A stretch of 64,000 bases of DNA from Arcuatula senhousia (Eukaryota > Mollusca > Bivalvia > Mytilida > Mytilidae), in assembly GCA_963971305.1 (NCBI GenBank), contig OZ020306.1, forward strand, positions 2,224,842-2,288,841, given 5' to 3'. Shown here in pieces: positions 1 to 12,100 of the stretch (within the stretch, counting starts at the first letter, position 1; each line of letters begins with the position of its first letter). The notes beneath the pieces were generated by a model. That model did not search any database and was not told where the DNA came from. It saw only the letters and a list, made by a program, of their open reading frames with translations. A program made the translations under genes and the position numbers.

Positions 1-62
1 CACACAAACGGGCAGACGGAGTGCAAACCTAATGTCCCCTTCGGCTTTTGTCGGTAAGGGAC
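1..62. repeat. Edge of a hairpin-ended interspersed repeat
   Basis: Positions about 33-61 form an imperfect hairpin that opens with GTCCCCTTC and closes with GGTAAGGGAC. It is preceded by a cagacggag stretch, the reverse of the gtccgtctg run that follows similar hairpins elsewhere in this window. This suggests the terminal piece of the same structural class of repeat, in reverse orientation and cut by the window edge. Family not identified. Confidence 0.4.
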
Positions 63-1845
63 TGATAAAAAACTAAAGTAGGTTTAAAATATTTAAACAT
101 TTATTTCTGATATTGAAATTTAAGTATTAAAAGGTGCCACAAAAGCCTGGACGAGGACGCGAAAGAGGGAAGCACCTGGCTGGAAACAACAGGACGAAAT
201 GAAAAGTGTCAGAAGATTCTAGATCCAGACTGTCTTCGCTTTGTTTTGTCTATTCTTCTTGTACTTTTGAGACTGATCATTCTAGTTTCAATTTTTTTTT
301 AATTTCCTTTATCAATTTTTCGAAACTAAAAAAATTATGAATAAAGAATTAATGAAGATACTTGTATCATAAACTGCTGTCTTGTTAGTCTTCCTCCTGC
401 TGCATTTTAATTATGAGGGGGAAAACAGAGCTATATATATGTACTAACTTTTCTTTTTCTAAACGATTTATTGTAACACGCCCCTTACTGAAATGGATTA
501 ATAAATGTCCCTATAAGGGACTTTTGACACGTCTGATATTTTTTTTACTTCAGAAATCGTACTGCTTTGACCAGTGCCGTGTTTCCATCTCAATGCCATT
601 ACTCTATGCCATTACATTAGTTACGACGGATATACGAATACAAAGCGAGGTCTTTGCGACGCCGTGTTTCCTTCGCACCACCTTCGGAGAGCTTCTTGTT
701 TTATTCGTGCCGCCATCGTAAGATAAATTAAGCCGACGACACTTAGAAGGAAACACGAAATCAGAAGATGCTTTCACGAAGGCATTACGATAGAAAGGAT
801 GGATTAACGAACACAACACGAACAAGGACCTTCGCACGAACCTTCGGGAGTTTTTTAACATGTTAAAAAATTAGGAAGGCATTACGAAGTTGCTCCCGAA
901 GTTGGAATATTTCAGCCGATGGTGCTACGATGGTAAAAGATGGCAACACGAATAGCGCGATTTGAATACGATCACTCCCGATTTTGAAAATATCCATAAT
1001 CGTGTTTTCATCGGGGTCAAAATCGGGATAGTGTGACGCCAGCATTACCTACAAGACGAGCGAGTCTTGTGATACGAACTCGCATTATCTTTTATATATG
1101 CGTGTAAACGGGATATTACCGGCTATCGTATACCGCTGGCAAACTGAAGACAGTTAAAAAAAAATATACGATGCATAATTTTTAACAAAGAAAGTACAAA
1201 AGGGGAAATAGGTAGACAACAGACAGATTAGCACCGTTTACACAGCTATCGTCCCTTTCTTTGTAAAAAGTCATGCACAGGTTTTTTTGTGATTTAAAAA
1301 AAAATATCTTCATTTTACTAGTTTTAATGATAGCCGTTGATTCCCCGTGATGTATAGGTTCAGGCCTTGGTTTAAAAAACATCTAAACTTTGAGTTTTTC
1401 CTCAAATTTATAAAGGAATTCTTAAGAGAACATTGAAATTGGGGAAATCCTCAAATTTGAGATGTCATGAAACTGGGACCTGGTGTTATTAAGATAGATT
1501 CATATCAGCTTTGTTCAATAATGTAAAACTGAAGTACAATTAGATATTTGGGGCAGCAGATTTTGTGTTATATTATTGTATGGTTTTTCTTTTCTCCTTT
1601 TTTTTGCTTGGTAACATCATATCAATATCCTAGGTATTAGATACATACGACATCTTCACTGTCCCAGAGACCGATACCTGATAAGGTTAACTGGATTACT
1701 GAGTCCGACCAACTTCTTACTGACAGTTTCGACACATTAAATATGCATTGACATTACATCACACAATAGTAATAACATTATCACCTTTAAAGATTGGCAC
1801 CAAAAATCACTTCTTCGTCAAATTTAAGGTCATGTGTACTTATAG
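63..1845. other. Non-coding sequence with a CpG-richer patch at 580-1045
   Basis: No supported gene. Open frames here are short and have no recognisable content. Positions about 580-1045 stand out from the AT-rich surroundings by many CG dinucleotides and recurring cgaa, cttcg and acgaag words, which looks like an old interspersed repeat. The rest is AT-rich single-copy-looking DNA upstream of the adenylyl cyclase exons. Confidence 0.4.
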
Positions 1846-2055
1846 ATGAAGGAGAAGATTAAGAGACCAGGCACAAACAAATTCCCGATGTTATCAAAGA
1901 ACAAGGTCCTACCCAGGCGAATTATGGTCAAAAGTATAGATGATACAGACAAAAGACGACTACAGTGCAGGAACGACCACATTGTTGAGACGGGGAGAAG
2001 GAGCAAAGAGCGGGCACCTCTAACCTTCAACGATTACTTTGTACCAAAACTTAAG
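1846..2055 (+). CDS. Candidate alternative first coding exon of the adenylyl cyclase gene
   Basis: An exon-like block of 70 codons follows ttatag and ends CTTAAG|GTAATAC, a good splice donor, in phase 0. Only the ATG frame is open; the other two forward frames stop at once. The peptide starts MKEKIKRPGTNK, is basic and ends DYFVPKLK. Phase 0 matches the cyclase exon at 34365, so it could join there directly and skip the exon at 2980-3195; the join would read PKLK-KKFEVLQIES. It cannot be read in frame into the 2980 exon through the AG at 2974-2975. What is seen is the open frame and the donor. That it belongs to the cyclase is inference. It could instead be the last visible exon of an upstream gene or a chance open frame. 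Confidence 0.4.
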
Positions 2056-2979
2056 GTAATACATGTTTTAATAAAAATACTGTAGTCTGATCTGTGTCAA
2101 ATACCTGGACTTATTTATTATTATTTCTTTTTTTTTCACGTAGACTTTTTTAGTTATACGGTGTGCTTTGTGTACTTTTCTTGTCATAATTTGAAGATTC
2201 TTTATTTTGAAGAAACTACACGATGCTAAATAAAAGTTTATGCTTAGACCATGGAGAGGTGTCAGCATAGTCTGTTATTGAGAAGAAAAACAGGAAGCTC
2301 AACCAACGAAACCATTTTTTTGGGGGGGGGATAGGGCAACTTTTTAAATGCCCGTTTGCGTAGACTCAAATTTACCGGTATTTTTTTAACCTTTCTTTAT
2401 TTATAACCCCCTTTATATCTTCACAACAAAATCAAATCAAGATAAAACAAACTGCATTGTACTATTTAAGATATACAGTTTTGATGTATAGATTTCGAAT
2501 ACTGTTTCATTTATATGTTTATCTAGTGTTAAATACTTGGGTTTTATGTTTGGTGGGAAGGTGGTTTCCAACGAGGAAAAAATTTGATAGTCAGTAAATC
2601 GGTATCGTCGTGTAGAGGTATCATACAAAACAAAAAGGGGGCTCAACAATAGGGCTTTAACATTTAATGTCAGTGATCAAAACTCTGAGTAATAAAAATC
2701 GCATAAAAATCAATCTTTTAAAGTTACTACTTGAAACTATGTGCCATGAGAAAGTTGTGTCCTTACTTATCTATTGTAAAAGATTTAGACTGTCCACAGA
2801 CTGTTTGGCAAACTGCTTGCACAAAATCTGGCAAAATAACATTTTGTATAATTATCTTGATGTATTATTAAATAGTGGTCATTGGATAAATATCATATTC
2901 ATTCTATATCGATAGTTTTTGAGTTTTCTAACAATGTAGTGGCTGTAAGGAACTTATTTTAGTATGATGGTGCAGGAAA

Positions 2980-3195
2980 ATGGACTCTTTATTATCTGAC
3001 CCACGGAAATCTGTTCACTGGGGCGACACCAATAAAATTAACCCAGAAAATGGGTCCCATTCTGTGACTATATCCTCAGAAAACGGACAGGCGGGCGATG
3101 AGGATGTAGAACTAGGAGCGACAAGTTGTGAGGATTATCTGAAAGTTGAAACTCCACCATTTCCTCTTAGGGAATACAACATATTACATACGCAG
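2980..3195 (+). CDS. Adenylyl cyclase exon: cytosolic N-terminal tail
   Basis: This exon encodes 72 residues starting MDSLLSDPRKSVHWGD, hydrophilic and acidic with no membrane helix, as expected of the variable N-terminus of animal adenylyl cyclases. It ends ACGCAG|GTTATT in phase 0. A cag at 2973-2975 could act as an acceptor, so a 5' untranslated exon may lie upstream. Start choice rests on the good context of the ATG. The tail itself is too variable to be diagnostic; the assignment rests on phase and position. Confidence 0.6.
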
Positions 3196-6100
3196 GTTAT
3201 TTCTTAGTATTTTTAAGAATCTATTCCGGAAATGTTACCGTTAATCATTTAGATTTAGAAAATAAGTTTCCGGTTTACATATTTTTCTGTGTCAGTCCGT
3301 TAGTACAGATTTGTCAGTCATATTTTGTTCTTAGTAGATGTTAACCAGAACTAAAGGTGCATATCACCGGGGTATATCAAAAGGTTTTTTCTCTTGAACC
3401 TCTGTCCATAAATGTAATTTGCATACTGAAAACAACTTAGCTCACTCTCTAGCCATTCAAGCACAGTAGTCCAAATAATTAGGACGTCTTGTAAGGCTTT
3501 TTTTTATGATTTTTGTTGTTACGCCTTCCTGCGACACAGGAAGGCGTCCAAGAAAAAATCCAAATAAAAACGTTAGCCTTCCCGGTAACAGCCTAATTGT
3601 TTGGACTACAAGCACAGGGGCTTGTGTACAGTAAAAAAAATAAAAATCCCCTTAAGGGTATATAGGCTGATAATTGACATAATTAAGAGGCGGGGGTAAA
3701 TTAAAAGAAAGTGGAGGGAAGCGGGGGTAGAGGGGACAGGAAGCGGGGGGTAAAGGGGGAGGAAAGCGGGGGTAGGGTACCCCCCTGTCCTCCCACCATA
3801 TAAGGGGGATTTTTATTTTTTTACTGTACACAAGCCCCTGTGATTCAAGGCCTTATCTGCATGGTTTTTTTTTATTAAACCCATTGACAAATATATAATA
3901 GATCCAAAAGTGACCCCATATATCTCATTAGTGGTAATAAGTGCAGATCCAAGGTAAGGCGTGAAAGGCATACATCTCACAAAAAAAAAAAAACTGATAA
4001 AAAAATTATGTTTTTGCACAAAATCCCTGTTAAGGTTCATCAGGGATGTCCAAAACAATCAGTTTTATTTAATCCCCGGGTTCATCAGGACAGTTTGAAT
4101 TTTTGGAAGAAAATTTTAGTATATGTACAGCTTAAACGGCATATCATCAGGTCAAGTATAGTAGGACCTAGATATGGACACAACTTATTATATTCACACA
4201 TTAATGAGGGGGGTCAAGGGGGGTCCAAGAACACCTTAACAAGGAATTGATTTTCCCAATAACAGATAACAGAGAATTGATATTTTTGGACTGACCATTT
4301 CAATTAAGCTAACATACTATTTTTAATAACAGATAACATAAAATTATATTATTCAATAACAGGTAACAGTAAACTGAATTTCATCAATAACAGTTAACAC
4401 AGAACTGGTCAATAACAGTTAACATTAAATCTGATATCTACAATAACAGCTAACAGAGAACCAATTTAAGCCAATAACACAGGAACAGCTAACCCCCTTG
4501 CCCCCCCCCCCCCCTCATTAATTTTGCCGATGTCAGTACAGTTTTTTTTGCGTTCAGATTATGTTTTGAACAAGGACAAAATATCCCTATTGTACCTCTC
4601 AACTGACATGTTGGTGAACACCTTTGGTTAAATTATAATTAAATGTCCCATGATTTATGAGGCTACATGCAAGGGTGTTAGTGATATTAACCTAAAATCG
4701 GCTTTGCTTAAAAACGAAAAAAAGCAGAACTTAAAAGTAATGGACTTATCATAAAAATATTGATAAAAATAGACAAGACATTAATATATCTAGGTCCTGC
4801 TACAGTTTATTTTTGAATTTTATATGCAGTCTTTGCTGTACATATACTGAAAAATCGATCTAAATTTAAGCCATTTTGAGGTAAACGTATACATGAACCT
4901 TAAAAACACTATAACATTTTGTGCAAAGGGGTTTCCCCGGTTTCCCCCAAGCAGTTTCCCTGCCTCACTTTGCTATGCCCCCCTAAACTAAAGTCCTGGA
5001 CTGTCACTGTGCATGTTTCTAGGATCTGTGTATGGGCCAGATATATTTTGATGAAACTACATCACCTGGTACATTGTTATGACTTGTCTACATTCCTCTT
5101 CAGTTCAGATTTATTTTTCATTTGTCATGTTCATTTTCCTTATTTAGATTCAGTTTACACTAACAGGGTCAAATCTGTACTCAAATGCAGGGAAAGTTTA
5201 TATTTCACTGTCAAATCTTACCCTAATGCAGTAACATTAGGGAAAGTTTATTTTCACTGTCAATGCTATGCAGCTAAACTATTCTGCAATAATATAATAA
5301 AACAATACTAGATATAAACATTGCCACTATTGATCTATTCAAAATACAAGCTTACAAAGTACTTTTAGAGGTTTATGAGGGATATAAATTTATCAATACA
5401 TCTGTAAATCAATAGATTTTTTTTTCAAACCTGTTATAATGTAGTATATTTTTCACTTTTAAATGAAATATGATGAACTTTTTCTATAGGAGAAGGAATC
5501 TCACTCAGGTTAATGGATCATTATATTTTAATGAATTTTCATCCATTAAGATTTCAACTTTAAACTTAACTTTTTGAGGAATGTGATATGATACTTCAGA
5601 AGACAATATCTTACATATTGTTTGTATAAAGATTAAGATTGATAACACCTTTTCTTGTTTTGGGGGAAATTGTTTCTCCTTACAATTTCTTCCTTAAGAA
5701 TTATCTACATGGAATAAGGATGTTGTTCTTAAAGGTAAGTATAAATACAGGTACATAACTATTACATGAACATGTAAATCAACTAAATAGTTTCTTTAAT
5801 AGTTTATTTGAATGTTCAGCTCTTACAAGCTTTCATTATTGACAAATCAAATTATTTGATTTGATTTGATACATGTATATTGACACTTGGACATATAATG
5901 TAATGACTTCTAAATTATTAATGAAACAATGTTAAGATTAATATGGACAAGACTTTTCAGAATGATAATCTTGTAAACGAAACCAAAAACACATGAAAAA
6001 GTTGGTTTTGTAACATCATCATTCCAATCGTGGCTTTAGCCACTTTGAAAAATTCAATTTGCTTTTCCTTGAAATAAGTTGTAACAAATTATAATTATCC

Positions 6101-9100
6101 TTGAGGTATAAAAAGACGAAAACATCAATAGAGACTTTTCTTTTCTTATTTGTTCCTATGGTAATTTTGATTATCCATATGTTATGTGCAATCATAACAA
6201 TTCTAAGTAACATGTTTATGATAAAAATTCTTGATTAAAATGTACATAAAACAGTTGTCCTCTACCTGTACAACTAGACCATAAAAGAAGGTTAAATGTC
6301 AATTTTATTTAAGTTATGACCTAATAATTTATAACAAAAAAAACATTTAATAATCTGATTTAAGTTTAATGAATATGAGATGTGTCATTTTGACTGCTTT
6401 CCTGACTTAAGTACTCAGCCATTAAATATAATTAAGACTGAGGCATCTCCGTGCTTCAATTAGCATTAGTTCACCTTTTCATGTAGATAGATTTATATCT
6501 TCCCTTCAGACAACATGTACACTTGTTTCTTTTAATTTTCTTCTCCCTTAAGTTATAGCTATGACGGACTATCATTATGTTTAAATGTCTATATGTATAT
6601 GGATATTATTCTGTTCTGTTTCACGGATGTCAGTAGATGTAAGGACTGAATCCTTTAGGTGAACATGATGTACTTGGAAAAGTTTTTCATTGAACTACTT
6701 AGTTTCCATAGTTTGTCCATTGTCGACCAATTTATAGATTTTATCAATTAATGGATATATTGAACATGTTTGAAGCTGTCCCTATAGCTCATAGAGTACT
6801 ATAATAGTAGGGGCGATACAATGTTGGAATATATTCATCAGTTACAGGAAATTATTACCTATACTTCTAAAGTAAGTCTGTTTTTTAAGCTAAGTATAAA
6901 TAAGCTATACTTCAAAAGTAAGTCTTTATTTTAGCTAAGTATAAATTTTGTTAAATATTTTACAGACATTGAAAGTATATTTAGCTGGATACAAATTAAT
7001 GATTGTTTCATATTGATAATATACTCTGTACAGATGTTTCATTTTAGCCATAAAATTGTAATAACACTCTTTTGAGGACAATTACCTGTTTATTTTTGTT
7101 GATGAGTATATCTTTCTGCATTAATTAAAAGAAAACAGTCATGTAATAAAATTATAACAAACAAGATAAGTAATTAAGGTTTAATTCATATATAACTTTT
7201 TATCTATTTTTAAATAAGCATATATTTAATATCTGCAAAGAAAATATCTTGCACATTATAGTTTTTCTCTTTCCTAATTTTTTATTTTATTATTTACCTA
7301 TATTTTCAATAATTCAATAATTCAATAATTCTCATATTTTTTACATTTCTGCTGGGTCTAACATTCAACGATTTTATTATATATGATATTAATAGGTTAT
7401 GAATTTTGAGTAGTACACCTAGACCCTGTGAATTCTAACATGTTACCCACCCTGTAACTTGGTATGGCTAATATTTTGATAAAGTTTTGTTTGAAGTGAC
7501 ACTTTTAATTGATAAACAGTAATTTTGTCAGTGTAAAATGTTGATCTTTTTCAGACTAAATTTGCCTGCTAAAGAAAACTATCCCAGTAAACCTTTTTCT
7601 TGTCTTTACAATCTTGTGTTTAAACCACTTTAAAGTTAAATACATCTTGCACGGAGGTAGAACTAGGATTCAATGATGCAAGGCACAAGAGCGAGATGCT
7701 TTGTAAGCTAACTAGATATAAAATCTGAAAAAACAAATAAGGATTTCATTCATAAATTAGATTGCCTATCAAATTTCCTCTCTTTCTAAAACACATGAGT
7801 TTTATACTCCTCATGTTAATCAGATTTCATTTATCAATTTGGATAACTTTTACTCTTGGATACCATTGATAACTTTTTGACCCTGCTGATCCTATGATGG
7901 TGACCTATGTAGTTGTCTTTAATGACTTGTTGCCGTTTAATAACTTTGGTGCTTTTCAATGACTTTGGTGATCATATGGTGATATGTTGACCTTTGTTTG
8001 ACATTGGTGATATCATTGTGACATGTTGACCTTGACTTTCATAATATCACCATTGCTAAAATGATGGTATTTAAAGACACTGACATTTGTTTTACATTTG
8101 TAAAATCATTGGTGATGTTGACCTTGACATTAGTAAAATTGTGGTGACATGTTGGCATTTGTTTAATATTGGTGAAGTCATAATGATGTGGAATCTTGGT
8201 GACATGTTGACCTTTAAGATTGTGTGGCACTGGATGAATCAGTGACATTTGACCTTTGTTTGATCTGTTAATTTTCCGTTTATATTTTGATAACATTTTT
8301 ACCTATTCTTGACATTTGTAAAATCATGGTACACTGTAATATGTTAATTAACTGTTGTATGACATTAGTGAAATCATGGTGAATGTTGACCTTTTTGGCA
8401 TTGTTGAAATCATGATTGTCTGTTGACATAAATTTTGCAAAAAAATAAAAATAAATATTTGTCTCTCCCATTTTGGTTGGGAGACATGTCATTTTGTCCT
8501 GTCTGTCTATCATCACAAATTTATTCCGCTCAACTTCTCTGAAACTGCTCCCACAGAATTTCAGGATTTTTTTTATTTCTAGGAGTTATACATTTTGCAG
8601 AAAATTGTCATTAATCATGGTTTCTGCTATATTACTGAGAACTACTTGACCACATTTTATGAAACTTGGTATGTAGCTAGTACACCATATGTTACGTTTT
8701 GATTTACAATGAGGTTTTGATCCTCAAAATTTTGTGGGGGTATTCAGATTTTTGGGCAGTGAAGGCCGGGTTGGGCTTTTAATTGCATATTTTTTGTACA
8801 TGCCTTTGCTTAAGAGTGCTGACTCGATGATATTTTTCTGACATGTTGGATTTTTGTCTCGCCTTCGACTTTAGTCACTGAAGGCGAAACGTAGGTATTA
8901 CTTTCCAGCGGCGGCGATGGCGTAAACTTTTTTATAAGACTTTTGTGGAAAATGAATTCCAAGAAAAGTAGAGTAGCTAGGCATCTGATATTTGGTATAC
9001 AGACAGTACAGGTTATGATCTACGCAACTGGCACCATGCAGTTTGAACCTGACCCCAATTTCATGGTTCAGCGACTCTGTGAACTAGATGTTTTTTTCCG

Positions 9101-12100
9101 GCCAAAAAACCCCTATGTAAGACTTTTGTGGAAAATGAATTCCAACAAAAGTATAAAAGCTAGGCATCTGATATTTGGTATACAGACAGTACAGGTTATG
9201 GTCTATGAACTGGCACCATGCCATTTGACCTTGACCCCAATTTCATGGACACTGACTCTGTGAACTTAGATGTTTTTTTCGGACCAAAATAACCAATTGT
9301 AAGACTTTTGTGGAAAATAAATTAAGTGAAAACTATAATAGATAGGCATCTCATAGCTGGTATACAGACACTTTAAGTTATGGTCTATGCAACAGGTGCC
9401 ATGCTGTTTGACCCTGACCCTATTTTTATGGTTCACTGACTCTGTGAACTTAGAGTATTTTTGGGGCAAAAAAACTTCTTTGTAAGACTTTTTTAGGAAA
9501 ATGAATTAAGTGAAAAGTATAATAGTTAGGCATCTGATATCTGGTATACATGTACATACATTTAGGGCTATGGTCTATGCAACTGGTGCCATGCCCTTTG
9601 ACCTTGACCCATTTTCATGGTTCAGTGACTATATGGACTTAGATAATTTTTGGGGCCAAAAAACTCTTTGTAAGACTTTTGTGGAAAGTGAATTAAGTGA
9701 AAAGTATAATAGCTAGGCATCTGATATCTGGTATACAGACACCTGGAGTTATAGTCTATGCAACTGAAACCATGTCCTGTGATCTTGACACAATTTTCAT
9801 GGTTCAGTGACTCTGTCGATTTTTTTGGAACAATTAAATAAATTAAGTTAAAAGTATAATAGCTAGGCATCTGTTATTTGGTATACAGACATTCAGGGTT
9901 TTGGTCTACACAACTGACACCATTTCGTGTGACCATGACCCCATTTTCACGGTTCAGTGACTTTTTGAACTTATATGATTTTTGGGTGGAGAATGAGTTA
10001 AGTGAAAAGTATAATATTATAGCTAGGCATCTGATATTTGGGAATTATGGTATACACAATTGACGTCACCATGTAATGTGACTTTGACCCCATTTTCATG
10101 GTTGAATGACTTATTTAATGTTGGTCTTTTTTCATTGTTTCTCAATAACTATGGTATCTAGAACACACTTCAGACATTTTTGTGATGGTTAAATGGAATT
10201 CTGTCACATGACCTTGACCTAAACTTTTCTGAAGGCCCGCTAGACCTTCAATGAGTTCTGTGATGGTGCCGACAGGCGAGACATACTTTAGTGTCAACTC
10301 TTGTTAACCCTTTGGCTAACATTGGAATATCTTTTAGTCTTTTTTTCATTGTTGACCTATTGTTAACTCTACGTCCGTTAATTTCTTTTTGTCCTTTTGT
10401 CTCAGGTTCTCTCTTGTTGAATTGAACTTCTATCGATTTGATTTTTACTATGTGTTAGTTTGTGCATTGTTATTGATTATCAAAAGGGGGAAGGTTGACA
10501 ACAAAAAACTAGTTTAAATTTAAACATTTTAAATGTGCCTGTCCTAAGCCAGGAATCTTTATCAAAGATTAATTATGTTTGTATTTCGTCGAATTTATGT
10601 TAATTGTTTTTTTAAGGGTCTTTCAATGCACTTTTTGCATTGGGCTTGAATCACATGTAGTTTATTTTCAATCCAGGGTGAATTGAAAACAGCCAGCAGC
10701 GACCACTGGTCACATTGAAGGCTGCTGGCTGTTTTCCATTGTGGATTTTTTTTTAAATTGTCGTTGATATTGTAGGTTCCCGTAGCAGGAGATTCCGAAT
10801 TATAGCTCGGAAATTGGAGCTCGGAGTATTCGGACTTTTCCGAGCTAAAAAAAAAATTTTCGTGCTGTTTTGAAGGGTTTTGAAAAAATTCCGAGCAATT
10901 TTCCAAGTCATGCGGAGAATTTAGCTCGGAATTCCAAGCCATTCGGAGAAGTAAGCTCGGAAAAGTCCGAATACTCCGAGACATCCGGAAAATAGAGCTC
11001 GGAAATCCGAGCCATTCGGAGAAGTAAGCTCGGAAAAGTCCGAATACTCCAAATGACTCGGAGAAGTTAGCTCGGAAATGTCCGAATACTCCAAATGACT
11101 CGGAGAATAGTGCTCGGAGATATATGTCAAGTCCGAATCACTCGGAAAATGTCTCGGAGTTTGAGAAAAACTTAAACCTTTAAAATATCATCTCGGAGTT
11201 TTGAGCTTGGAAAATACCTCGGAGTTTTGAGCTTGGAAAATACCTCGGAGTTTTAAGCTTGGAAAATACCTCGGAGTTTTAGCTTGGAAAATACCTCGGA
11301 GTTTTAGCTCGGAAAAAAGCTCGTAGTTTTGAGCTTGGAAAAAATCTCAGAGTTTTCAGCTTGGAGGTTTAGCTCGGAAAATATTACAGTGACTTATTGG
11401 AGCTCAGAATTTTTTTGAAAAGATGCAGATACAGTAATAACTACATAAAACATATTGGAGAATAAAATTTATTTAAACTTAAGCATCTTTTATAAAAATA
11501 TATACATGTATATAGAAAAATATTTAAAAACATTGCACTAAAACTTGATCATGCACTAAATCTAATAAAAAGATCATTTGACAAGCACTAATAATTCTTC
11601 ATTTCAAGACATAATGTTAATTACTTATACCTGATGAAAATAGCCATTGAAATGTTTGAATTTTTATAAAATTAACAATATTAAACTGCAAAGATATTAA
11701 GCCAAAAAACAAAATATTGGCTCATTTTAAACATGGCATTCCTTATCTTGATCAAAACATATTAATACTAACATAAATGAAAATCTCTCTCTCATATCAC
11801 ATTATACCAAATAACAATAAAAATAAATAATATAAACCATATATACATGTTTTTATCATACATAATACATCATCAGTATCATTTTGAACAGTTCAGTTTA
11901 TAATTGAAATAAATAATATTAATCTCTTTCAAACCACTTTTTAACAAATAACAATATATATATAAATAACATTAAACCATAATTTATACATGTTTACATC
12001 TAATAACAAAAAGTGTCAATGATCAATGTCACCAGCACACACAATTAATTGCTGTACGTTAGACCTCTTTGGTGATGTTGGCGGTTGCGCTTGGTTTTAG

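Noticed and set aside
413..721. 102-codon plus-strand frame
   Set aside because: No recognisable motif, no splice context and overlap with a repeat-like CpG-richer patch.
4919..5311. 130-codon plus-strand frame
   Set aside because: Low-complexity AT-rich translation without motif, acceptor or donor that would link it to the cyclase exons.
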